Assembly (NCBI RefSeq): GCF_014654785.1
Contig: NZ_BNBD01000017.1
Coordinates: forward strand, 48,427-112,426
DNA: 64,000 nt
Origin: Streptomyces mashuensis
GTDB taxonomy: Bacteria; Actinomycetota; Actinomycetes; Streptomycetales; Streptomycetaceae
Direction of reading: 5' to 3'
Made by a program: the position numbers and the translations under genes. How positions within the stretch are numbered: position 1 is the stretch's first letter; every line of letters starts with the position of its first letter. Shown here in pieces: positions 9,029 through 16,688 of the stretch. The notes beneath the pieces were generated by a model. That model saw only the letters and a program-made list of their open reading frames with translations, searched no databases and was not told where the DNA came from.

Positions 9029-10615
9029 ATGAGTCCCTCTCGGCCACGGGTCACCCCCCTCGCCTCCGTCGTCCTCGCGCTCGTGCTGACCGCCGCCGCC
9101 ACCGCGTGCAGCGGCCAGGACGGGGCCGGCACCGACAGCAAGAACACCCCCGGCACCGCCGGCGGCACCGGGACCGGCGGCACGACCTCCCCCGCCGTAC
9201 GGCTCTCCTGGTCCTCCTGCCCGGCACCCACCGCCGCCCAGGGCGGCGGCAAGGCCCCCGGCAAGGGCTGGGAGTGCGCGAGACTGCCCGTACCGCTCGA
9301 CTACGACCAGCCGGACGGCAAGAAGATCGAGCTCGCGCTGATCCGTACGAAGGCCCGCGACCAGCACCGGCGCATCGGCTCGCTCGTCTTCAACTTCGGC
9401 GGCCCCGGCGGCTCCGGCGTCGCGACCCTGCCCGCGCTCGCCGACGGCTACGGCACCCTGCGCGACCGCTACGACCTCGTCAGCTTCGACCCGCGCGGCG
9501 TCGGCGAGAGCGCCGGCGTGACCTGCCAGAGCGACCGGGAACTCGACGCGTCCCTCCAGACCGACGCCACCCCCGACGACGACGCCGAACTCCGCACGCT
9601 CCTCGCCGAGAACAAGAAGGCCGTCGACGCCTGCGCCAAGAACTCCGGCACGGTCCTCCCCCACGTCGGCACCGTCGACGCCGCCCGCGACATGGACCGC
9701 ATCCGCGCCTCGCTCGGCGACGAGAAGCTCAACTACTTCGGCATCTCCTACGGCACCGAACTCGGCGGCGTCTACGCCCACCTCTACCCGAAGAACGTCG
9801 GCCGCGCCGTCCTCGACGCCGTCGTCGACCCCACCCAGGACCCGCTGCAGGGCGGCATCGGCCAGGCCAAGGGGTTCCAGCTGGCCCTGGACGACTACCT
9901 CAAGGACTGCTCCTCCGGCGGCGCCTCCGCCGGCCTCGGCGGCGCCCGCTGCTCCTCCCTGGACGACATCACCGCGCTCCTCAAGCGGCTCGACGCCACG
10001 CCGCTCCCCACCGACGGCAGCCGCAAACTCACCCAGGACGAGGCCGTGAACGGCATCGCCGCCGCCCTCTACTCCAAGGACACCTGGCGGTACCTGACGG
10101 TGGGCCTCCGCGAGGCCATCGACAAGGGCACCGGCAACACCCTGCTGCTGCTCTTCGACAGCATCTCCGGCCGCTCCCCCGACGGCCGTTACAGCAACCT
10201 CCAGGCCGCCAACCGGGCCATCTCCTGCGCCGACGCCGAACAGCGCTACACCGTCGACGACGTGCGGCAGCACCTGCCGGAATTCCGCGCCGCCTCCCCC
10301 GTGTTCGGCGAGTCGGCGGCCTGGTCGATGCTGTCCTGCACGGGCTGGCCCGTGAAGGGCCGGTGGAAGACGTCCGACGTGACCGCCGCCGGCGCCCCGC
10401 CCATCCTCGTCGTGGGCAACGCCGGCGACCCGGCGACCCCCGTGGCCGGCGCCCGCGCCATGGCCGGCCGGCTCGGCAAGGGCGTGGGCGTCGTGCTCAC
10501 CGTGCAGGGCGAGGGCCACGGCACGTACGGGGTGAGCAGCTGCGCCACCAAGGCCGTCGACGCCCACCTGCTGGACGGCAAGGTCCCGGCGGACGGGACG
10601 ACCTGCGGCGGGTAG
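9029..10615 (+). CDS. Secreted alpha/beta hydrolase, tripeptidyl aminopeptidase type (copy 2)
   Basis: Paralogue of the gene at 6276 with the same plan: signal peptide with lipobox-like ATACSG, FNFGGPGGSG, nucleophile elbow GISYGTELG, acid loop GDPATPVAG and GEGHGTYG for the catalytic histidine. Extracellular peptidase activity on N-termini is expected from the family. The two copies agree closely around the active site but differ in the signal peptide and in the lid region (this copy has a Gly/Ser/Cys-rich insert, CSSGGASAGLGGARCSS, at about residue 295). An in-frame GTG at 9020 is an alternative start. It ends just before a strong hairpin terminator. Confidence 0.9.
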   Translation: MSPSRPRVTPLASVVLALVLTAAATACSGQDGAGTDSKNTPGTAGGTGTGGTTSPAVRLSWSSCPAPTAAQGGGKAPGKGWECARLPVPLDYDQPDGKKIELALIRTKARDQHRRIGSLVFNFGGPGGSGVATLPALADGYGTLRDRYDLVSFDPRGVGESAGVTCQSDRELDASLQTDATPDDDAELRTLLAENKKAVDACAKNSGTVLPHVGTVDAARDMDRIRASLGDEKLNYFGISYGTELGGVYAHLYPKNVGRAVLDAVVDPTQDPLQGGIGQAKGFQLALDDYLKDCSSGGASAGLGGARCSSLDDITALLKRLDATPLPTDGSRKLTQDEAVNGIAAALYSKDTWRYLTVGLREAIDKGTGNTLLLLFDSISGRSPDGRYSNLQAANRAISCADAEQRYTVDDVRQHLPEFRAASPVFGESAAWSMLSCTGWPVKGRWKTSDVTAAGAPPILVVGNAGDPATPVAGARAMAGRLGKGVGVVLTVQGEGHGTYGVSSCATKAVDAHLLDGKVPADGTTCGG

Positions 10616-10628
10616 GGACACATACGGA

Positions 10629-10661
10629 ACGGGCCCGCTCGCCATGGGCGAGCGGGCCCGT
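10629..10661. terminator. Bidirectional hairpin terminator between copy-2 peptidase and moeZ
   Basis: A perfect 15-bp inverted repeat (ACGGGCCCGCTCGCC and its complement) with a 3-base loop lies in the 59-base gap between two convergent genes. It can serve both strands. There is no long T-run, which is usual in streptomycetes. Confidence 0.8.
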
Positions 10662-10674
10662 GAACCGGCACCCG

Positions 10675-11853
10675 TCAGTACACCGGCTTGTGCGGCTCGA
10701 TCTGGTTCACCCAGCCGATCACGCCGCCGCCCACGTGCACCGCGTCGGCGAACCCGGCGGACTTCAGCACCGCCAGCACCTCCGCCGAGCGGACACCCGT
10801 CTTGCAGTGCAGGACGATCTTCTTGTCCTGCGGCAGGTCCTGCAGCGCGGTGCCCATCAGGAACTCGTTCTTCGGGATCAGCCGCGCACCCGGGATGGAC
10901 ACGATCTCGTACTCGTTGGGCTCACGGACGTCGATGACGTCGATGTTCTCGCCCGCGTCCAGCCACTCCTTCAGCTGGGCCGGGGTGATCGTGGAGCCGG
11001 CGGCGGCCTGCTGCGCCTCCTCGCTCACCACGCCGCAGAACGCCTCGTAGTCGATGAGCTCGGTGACCGTGGGGTTCTTGCCGCAGACCGCGCAGTCGGG
11101 GTCCTTGCGGACCTTGACCTGGCGGTAGGTCATCTCCAGCGCGTCGTAGATCATCAGCCGGCCGACCAGCGGCTCGCCGATGCCCGCCAGCAGCTTGATC
11201 GCCTCGTTCACCTGGATCGACCCGATGGACGCGCACAGCACGCCCAGCACGCCGCCCTCGGCGCACGACGGCACCATGCCCGGCGGCGGGGGCTCGGGGT
11301 AGAGGCAGCGGTAGCAGGGGCCGTGCTCGCTCCAGAAGACGGACGCCTGGCCGTCGAAGCGGTAGATCGAGCCCCACACGTACGGCTTGTTCAGCAGCAC
11401 GCACGCGTCGTTGACCAGGTAGCGCGTGGCGAAGTTGTCCGTGCCGTCGACGATCAGGTCGTACTGGGCGAAGATCTCCATCACGTTGGAGGAGTCCAGG
11501 CGCTCCTGGTGCAGCACCACGTCCACGTACGGGTTGATGCCCCGCACGGTGTCGCGCGCCGACTCCGCCTTGGAGCGGCCGATGTCGGCCTGGGAGTGGA
11601 TGATCTGCCGCTGCAGGTTCGACTCGTCGACCTCGTCGAACTCGACGATGCCGAGGGTGCCGACCCCGGCGGCGGCGAGGTACATGAGGGCCGGCGAACC
11701 GAGGCCGCCGGCCCCCACGCACAGCACCTTCGCGTTCTTCAGGCGCTTCTGCCCGTCCATCCCGACGTCCGGGATGATCAGGTGGCGGGAGTACCGACGG
11801 ACCTCGTCGACGGTGAGCTCGGATGCCGGCTCGACCAGCGGTGGCAGCGACAC
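10675..11853 (-). CDS. moeZ: Adenylyltransferase/sulfurtransferase MoeZ
   Basis: E1-like enzyme that adenylates and then thiolates the C-terminal glycine of small sulfur carriers such as MoaD-type proteins, serving molybdopterin and other sulfur-containing products. Domain order: ThiF/MoeB domain (about 1-265) with the nucleotide motif GAGGLGSP and two Cys pairs (CYRCLYP, CAVCGKNP) for structural zinc; then a rhodanese domain (about 290-392) with the active cysteine in VVLHCKTGVRS. The GTG start at 11853 gives the familiar SLPPLVEPASELTVDEVRRYS N-terminus and has GGAG five bases upstream; the open frame extends 38 codons further without support. Its position near the mod operon fits a role in molybdenum cofactor supply. 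Confidence 0.96.
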   Translation of the reverse strand: MSLPPLVEPASELTVDEVRRYSRHLIIPDVGMDGQKRLKNAKVLCVGAGGLGSPALMYLAAAGVGTLGIVEFDEVDESNLQRQIIHSQADIGRSKAESARDTVRGINPYVDVVLHQERLDSSNVMEIFAQYDLIVDGTDNFATRYLVNDACVLLNKPYVWGSIYRFDGQASVFWSEHGPCYRCLYPEPPPPGMVPSCAEGGVLGVLCASIGSIQVNEAIKLLAGIGEPLVGRLMIYDALEMTYRQVKVRKDPDCAVCGKNPTVTELIDYEAFCGVVSEEAQQAAAGSTITPAQLKEWLDAGENIDVIDVREPNEYEIVSIPGARLIPKNEFLMGTALQDLPQDKKIVLHCKTGVRSAEVLAVLKSAGFADAVHVGGGVIGWVNQIEPHKPVY

Positions 11854-11932
11854 GGGGACTCCAGGGGTCATCCCCGCGGGCGCGGGGAACATGGACGCGG
11901 CTTCATTGCCCGTAACACTGCCACGCCCCGTC

Positions 11933-12724
11933 TCATTCCGAGACACCAGGTCCGATGCGCGAGACAAGATCGTCCCAGTAGCCGGGCATGCACTCCCACG
12001 GGTCGAGGGCGCCCCGCCCGCCGCCGTGGTCGGTGCGGTCGGTGACGTAGACCGTGCCGGCGCCCTGCCAGCGGGCGATGCGCAGCGCCTCGTCGAGGTG
12101 CGTCAGCGGCACGCCGTGCACGAGGTGGCAGAACCGCTCCGGCGGGTGCCCGGCGGTCCAGGCGGGCGCCTGCGACCAGCGGTAGCCGGACCAGGGGCCG
12201 GCGTAGGTCACCAACTGGTCGGCGAGCGCCGCGTACCCCTCGCAGGCGTGCGTGCCGTGCATCAGCACGACGTGGGCGCCGGGCAGGAGGGTGCGCAGGG
12301 CGCCGGTGAGCCGGCGGGTGCAGGGCAGGCCGGCGGCGTCGGCGGGGCAGCGGCCGAGGGCGAACCCGTCGACGCGGTACCAGTTGAGGAAGCGCTGGGC
12401 GTCGGAGAGGAGTTCGCCGAAGGGCCGGGCGCCGTGGCCGGTGTCGAGGTGGCCGAGGACGCGGACGCCGTTGCTGCGCAGCGGGACGGCGGCGGACAGC
12501 CAGTACGGGTCCTGGCGGCCGCCGGGCCCGCCGGCGAAGGAGTCGGGGCCGGTGGGCGCGGCGGCGCCGAGCACCACCCAGTCGAGCGGCAGCCCGGCGC
12601 GCTGGAGGCCGCCCCACTCGGCGGGGGCGACGAGGGGGTGGGCGAAGCCGGGCACGGCGAGCCGCAGCGGGGCCTTGCGGGCGGCGACGCCCCGGCGGTG
12701 GCCGGGCGAGGTCAGATGCGACAC
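11933..12724 (-). CDS. Spherulation-specific family 4 (GH135-like) protein with altered active site
   Basis: About 263 residues, no obvious signal peptide. The sequence follows the spherulin-4 fold: VVLGAAAPTGPD near the start, NGVRVLGHLDTGHGARPFGEL, then FLNWYRVDGFALGRCP, and GTVYVTDRTDHGG near the end. Founding members of this family include fungal Sph3, a glycoside hydrolase (GH135) that cleaves galactosaminogalactan. In the family the segment after VDG usually carries an acidic catalytic residue (FxxD); here it reads FALGR, so activity is doubtful. The GTG start has GGAGG just upstream and overlaps the epimerase gene by 13 bases. It is the last gene of the carbohydrate cluster. Confidence 0.8.
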   Translation of the reverse strand: MSHLTSPGHRRGVAARKAPLRLAVPGFAHPLVAPAEWGGLQRAGLPLDWVVLGAAAPTGPDSFAGGPGGRQDPYWLSAAVPLRSNGVRVLGHLDTGHGARPFGELLSDAQRFLNWYRVDGFALGRCPADAAGLPCTRRLTGALRTLLPGAHVVLMHGTHACEGYAALADQLVTYAGPWSGYRWSQAPAWTAGHPPERFCHLVHGVPLTHLDEALRIARWQGAGTVYVTDRTDHGGGRGALDPWECMPGYWDDLVSRIGPGVSE

Positions 12725-13626
12725 GCGGCCTCCATCCAGATGTCGGCCAGCGACTCCTCCAGGCTGATCCGGGGCCGCCAGCCGAGCCGGTCGCGGGCGG
12801 TGCGCACGTCGGCCTGCTGCCACACGCCGCAGCCGTCGGGGTAGGGGTAGGCGGGCGGGGCGCCCAGGTGGGGGTCGTCGAGTTCGTGCAGGGCGCCGCC
12901 GAAGCCGGCGACGCGGGCGAGCAGGGTGGCGGCGTCGCGCAGCCGTACGGCGCGGCCGGTGCCGATGTTGACGGCGCCCTGGGCGGCGGACAGGGAGGCG
13001 GCGTGCACGGCGCGGGCGATGTCGCGGACGTCGACGAAGTCACGCTGGACGCCGAGGCCGGTGAGCTTGAGCTCGTTGTCGCCGTTCTGCATGGCCCGGC
13101 GCATGGCCTCGGCGAGCCGGCCGAGGGGCGAGCCGGCCGGGGTGCCGGGGCCGACCGGCGAGAAGACGCGCAGCACGATGGCGTCGAGGCCGGAGCCGAG
13201 GACGAGTTCGGTGGCGGCGAGCTTGCTGACCCCGTACGGGCCGCCGGGGCGGGGCACGGCGTCCTCGGCGGTGGTGGAGCCGGGCTGGGAGGGCCCGTAC
13301 TCGGAGGAGCAGCCCACCTGGACGAGGCGGGCGCCGCAGCCGCTGCGGCGCAGCGACTCGCAGACGGTGGCGACGGCGACGGTGTTGTGGCGGGCGAGGT
13401 CGCGGGCGCCGCCGCGGGTGGCGCCGGCGCAGTTGATGACGACGCCGGGGTGGACGGCGTTGAGGAACCGGGTCAGCGCGCCGGGGCTGCCGGTGGCCAG
13501 GTCGAAGCGGACGTCCGCGTCGTCGCCGCGGCCCAGGGCGGTGAGCTGGACGGCGGGGTCGGCGAGCAGCCGGTCGGCGACGAAGCGGCCGAGGTAACCG
13601 TTGGCGCCGAGCAGCAGGACTCTCAT
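12712..13626 (-). CDS. NAD-dependent epimerase/dehydratase (extended SDR)
   Basis: Sugar-nucleotide epimerase or dehydratase of 304 residues. The NAD-binding motif GANGYLGRF is at residues 8-16, followed by NCAGATRGG, the catalytic region VQVGCSSEYGP and the YGVSK tyrosine-lysine pair, then FVDVRDIARAVH. The reaction (4-epimerisation of a UDP-sugar, or another conversion) cannot be read from the sequence. Its context between a GH135-like protein and a DUF3492 glycosyltransferase suggests it makes the sugar donor for the same polysaccharide. A gap of 78 bases separates it from the membrane-protein gene upstream. Confidence 0.88.
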   Translation of the reverse strand: MRVLLLGANGYLGRFVADRLLADPAVQLTALGRGDDADVRFDLATGSPGALTRFLNAVHPGVVINCAGATRGGARDLARHNTVAVATVCESLRRSGCGARLVQVGCSSEYGPSQPGSTTAEDAVPRPGGPYGVSKLAATELVLGSGLDAIVLRVFSPVGPGTPAGSPLGRLAEAMRRAMQNGDNELKLTGLGVQRDFVDVRDIARAVHAASLSAAQGAVNIGTGRAVRLRDAATLLARVAGFGGALHELDDPHLGAPPAYPYPDGCGVWQQADVRTARDRLGWRPRISLEESLADIWMEAACRI

Positions 13627-13704
13627 CGGTCGTGCCCTCGCTCTCGCCGGGTGGGGGGAACGGGGTGAACGGTCATCTTCCTGGGTCTCCTCTTGGGGGT
13701 GGGG

Positions 13705-14973
13705 TCACCGGGCCGGTGCGGTGCCGGCCGGGGTGTCGTGGGCGGGGCCGCGGGCGGGGTCGTGGTCCGGGTGCTGGTCCGGGGCGTGGTCCGGGTGCTG
13801 GTCCGGGTGGTGGACCGGGGCGCGGTCCGGGGCGGGGGCCGGGCCGTGGACCGAGGCCCGGGACAGGGCGGGGACGGCGTGGGCGAGCAGGGCGAGGGCG
13901 GCGGGGGCGCAGGCGGCGAGGGGGACGACGGCGGGGCCCTGGGCGGTGACGGCCCAGGCGACGGGCCAGCGGAGGGCCTCGCAGCCGGGGATGCGGGCGG
14001 CGAGCAGGGTGGCCGTGGCCAGGGCCTCGGCGGTGGCGGCCGCCACCGCGGCGGTGACGGCGGGCCGGGGCAGGCCGTGGGCGGCGAGCAGCCGGCCGAG
14101 GAAGAGCAGGGTGCCGAGGGCGGTGACGGCGGCGCAGGCCGCCAGGGGCGGGGTGCGGTGGGCGGCGGGCAGGGAGGCGGTGAGCGCGGGCCACAGGGCG
14201 GCCGGGAGGGTGGCGAGGACGAGGGCGGTGACGGTGAGCAGGGCGGGCCGGACGCGGGCGGCGAACTCGGCGAGGCTCCGGCTGGTGGCGAGCGCGTGCC
14301 GGGCGCGGGCGGCGAACCAGTGGGCGCCCCAGGCGGCGGGGGCCACGGCGCAGGCCAGGGCGAGGGCGGTGGGCAGGGAGGCGGTGAGGGCGGTGGCGAG
14401 CAGGGCGGGGACGGGCCGGCCGTGGCGGCCGTGGAGGAGGGCGGTGAGGAGCTGGTCGCCGAGGAGGGCGTGGGCGGCGAGCCAGGCCCAGGCGAGGGCG
14501 CCGGCGGTGCCCCACGGGGTGCGCAGGGCGTCGCAGGCCCCGGGGCGGGGACCGGTGCCGGTCCCGTCGCCGGGTACGGCGGTGGCGGGCGCGGTGTCGT
14601 CGTCGCGGGGGCGTTCCACGCGGGCGTGGATCTCCTCGGCGAGGGTGAAGACGTCGCGGTGCCGGTACGCGGCGGCGGTGCGGTCGGTGATGCCGCGGGC
14701 CTCCAGTCCGGCGGCGATGCCCAGGGGGTCGACGGCGTGGGCGCACAGGGCGTGGTGCTGCCGGATGAGGGCCTTGACGGGGTCGGCGGGCGGGGCGGGG
14801 CGGGCGTCGGCGCCGGGATCGGTGCCGGCACCGTCGGCACCGTCGGCGGTGTCCGTGCCGGCCGGTCCGGTGGTGACCGGTTCCGTGGTGAGGGGTTCCG
14901 TGGTGACCGTGAGGGCGTCCTCGGCCGCTTCCCCGGCTATGCCCGTACGCACGGAGGTGGGCAGCGGTGTCAT
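13705..14973 (-). CDS. Polytopic membrane protein of the glycosyltransferase cluster, His/Asp-rich tail
   Basis: A 422-residue protein starting at the ATG that overlaps the stop of the glycosyltransferase gene (ATGA), hence translationally coupled. A Thr/Pro-rich N-terminus is followed by a helical cytoplasmic segment (VKALIRQHHALCAHAVDP, GITDRTAAAYRHRDVFTLAEE). About six membrane helices follow (residues roughly 130-375). The C-terminus is a repetitive tail built from HPDQHPDHAPDQHPDHDP-type units. I know similar proteins next to DUF3492 glycosyltransferases in other streptomycetes but no assigned function. A role in assembling or exporting the polymer, comparable to the membrane subunits of Pel systems, is inference from context. 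Confidence 0.75.
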   Translation of the reverse strand: MTPLPTSVRTGIAGEAAEDALTVTTEPLTTEPVTTGPAGTDTADGADGAGTDPGADARPAPPADPVKALIRQHHALCAHAVDPLGIAAGLEARGITDRTAAAYRHRDVFTLAEEIHARVERPRDDDTAPATAVPGDGTGTGPRPGACDALRTPWGTAGALAWAWLAAHALLGDQLLTALLHGRHGRPVPALLATALTASLPTALALACAVAPAAWGAHWFAARARHALATSRSLAEFAARVRPALLTVTALVLATLPAALWPALTASLPAAHRTPPLAACAAVTALGTLLFLGRLLAAHGLPRPAVTAAVAAATAEALATATLLAARIPGCEALRWPVAWAVTAQGPAVVPLAACAPAALALLAHAVPALSRASVHGPAPAPDRAPVHHPDQHPDHAPDQHPDHDPARGPAHDTPAGTAPAR

Positions 14974-16532
14974 GGGCGCCCCGCCCAGGTGGGAGAGGTG
15001 GCGCGGCGGGAGCCGGTGAGGGGCGGCTGGGCGCCGGCGGCGTGGGAGAAGGGGACGGACGGGTCGGGCTTGGCGTGCTGCACGGGGGCGCGGGAGAGGA
15101 CTTCGAGGTAGAGGGCGCCGAAGGCGGAGACGTTCTGTTCCACGGTGAAGAGTTCCAGGGCGCGGGCGCGGGCGGCGGCGCCCAGCCGGGTGCGCCGGCC
15201 GGGGTCGCGGAGCAGGGCGAGGACGGCCTCGGCGAGGGCGCGGGGGTCCTGCGGGGGCACGACGAGGCCGGTGCCGCCGATGACTTCGCGGACGACGCCG
15301 GTGTCGGGCGAGACGGTGGCGCGGGCGCAGAGCATGGCCTCGACGAGGGTGGAGGGGAAGCCGTCGGCGGCGCCGGAGTGCAGGACGACGTCGGCGGGGG
15401 CGTAGTCCTCGGGGCCGCGCGGCCGGTCGTAGGTGACGCCTTCGGGGGGGCCGGACGGGGTGCCGGCGGTATCCGGGGGTGCGCCGACGATTCTCAGCCG
15501 TACGCCGGGTTCGGCGACGCGGATGGCGGCGAGGGCTTCCCACAGGTGGGGTTCGACGGGTCCGCCGGCCCATACGACGACGCCGCTGCCGGGGCCGCCG
15601 GGCGGCGGGGCGGCGGGGGTGAGGGCCTCGCCGACGGCTTCGTAGAGGGCGGCGTCGGTGCCGGGGTGGACGGTGCGCAGCCGGTCGCGGGGGGCGCCGC
15701 AGCGCTCCTGCCAGCGGCGGCCCTGGCCGTCGCCGGAGGTGACGACGGCGGCCTCGCGGTAGACGAGGGCGGTCAGCTGGCGTTCGTAGGCGGACAGCAG
15801 AGTGCGGACGGCCACGGAGAGGTGGTCGGGGCCGGCGAGGTAGAAGGCGCGCAGCCGGACCTCGTATTCGGTGACGAGGAGGGGGATACCGAAGAAGCGT
15901 TTGGCCAGGAGGCCCGGGAGGGCGGCGGGCCCGGCGGAGGTGGCGTGGCACAGGTCGACGGCCGCGAGGCCGCGGTCGCCGTCGGCGGTGCCGTACCAGT
16001 CGAGGGAGAGGGGGCGCAGGGCGCGTTCGAGGAGGCCGGCGACGACGAGGAGGTCGGCGACGCGGGTGCCGTAGGCGGCGGGGTGGGCGCCGGGGGCGCG
16101 GCAGGCGTTCTCCAGGGCGCGCAGGGCGAGTTCGGAGCGGAGGGCGGCGGGGAGGCCGCCTTCGTCGCGGGCCAGGTCGGCGAGGCCGAGGAGGCCCTCG
16201 GTGAAACGGTACGCCTGGTCGCCCGGCAGGGTGATGGCCGCGGCCAGGTCGCCGAAGTGGGCGGTGAAGCGGCGGCGTTGCTCGCGGCCGTAGGGCCCGG
16301 CGGCGGTGCCGGTGCCGCCGGCGGCGGGGCCGCCCCACAGGGGTGCGGCGCGGACGCGGCGGACGTTGCCGGGCAGGGCGTACCAGCCGCTGTCCTCCTG
16401 GTGGGCGTTGCGGCTGAGGGCGTAGACCTCGAAGTCGTGCTGGCCGAGCCCGCGGACCAGCCGGTCGCACCACTCCCCTCCCTCGCCGGCCGCATACGGA
16501 TACCCGCCCTCGGACAGCAGTCCCACACGCAC
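14970..16532 (-). CDS. GT4-family glycosyltransferase with DUF3492 (PelF-like)
   Basis: Cytosolic glycosyltransferase of about 520 residues. The N-terminus MRVGLLSEGGYPYAAGEGGE is the DUF3492 signature found in PelF, the polymerising glycosyltransferase of Pel polysaccharide. The C-terminal half is a GT-B/GT4 domain: TVHPGTD, VVWAGGPVEPHLWEALAAIR, and the donor-binding region HSGAADGFPSTLVEAMLCAR with its E-x7-E-type acidic residue, then GLVVPPQDPRALAEAV. Its stop overlaps the start of the membrane-protein gene. The donor sugar cannot be deduced; PelF uses UDP-GalNAc-type donors, so that is a reasonable guess. Confidence 0.88.
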   Translation of the reverse strand: MRVGLLSEGGYPYAAGEGGEWCDRLVRGLGQHDFEVYALSRNAHQEDSGWYALPGNVRRVRAAPLWGGPAAGGTGTAAGPYGREQRRRFTAHFGDLAAAITLPGDQAYRFTEGLLGLADLARDEGGLPAALRSELALRALENACRAPGAHPAAYGTRVADLLVVAGLLERALRPLSLDWYGTADGDRGLAAVDLCHATSAGPAALPGLLAKRFFGIPLLVTEYEVRLRAFYLAGPDHLSVAVRTLLSAYERQLTALVYREAAVVTSGDGQGRRWQERCGAPRDRLRTVHPGTDAALYEAVGEALTPAAPPPGGPGSGVVVWAGGPVEPHLWEALAAIRVAEPGVRLRIVGAPPDTAGTPSGPPEGVTYDRPRGPEDYAPADVVLHSGAADGFPSTLVEAMLCARATVSPDTGVVREVIGGTGLVVPPQDPRALAEAVLALLRDPGRRTRLGAAARARALELFTVEQNVSAFGALYLEVLSRAPVQHAKPDPSVPFSHAAGAQPPLTGSRRATSPTWAGRP

Positions 16533-16603
16533 GAACGCACCCCCGGTTCTCCCTGGTCGGAAGCCGCCGTTACGGCAGCGGGGAGCACGCTATGCGCGCT
16601 TCC

Positions 16604-16641
16604 CGGTGGCGCGGCGGACGGTTGTCCGTCGCGCCACCGGA
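16604..16641 (-). terminator. Hairpin terminator downstream of the peptide ABC operon
   Basis: An 11-bp perfect outer stem (CCGGTGGCGCG/CGCGCCACCGG) encloses a smaller ACGG/CCGT hairpin. It lies 48 bases beyond the stop of the ABC ATPase gene and before the glycosyltransferase gene on the same strand, so it probably separates the two operons. Confidence 0.65.
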
Positions 16642-16688
16642 AGGGGTGAACAGGAGTGACTTTCCTGCCGACAGCGCGTTGTTTCCCG

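Noticed and set aside
13760..13860. CRISPR-like tandem repeats
   Set aside because: The repeats are short, contiguous and inside a coding region; there are no spacers.
13705..16473. Extending the membrane-protein gene to a 922-codon frame
   Set aside because: The part beyond the ATG at 14973 lies within the glycosyltransferase gene in another frame and has shadow composition; the ATGA overlap marks the true start.
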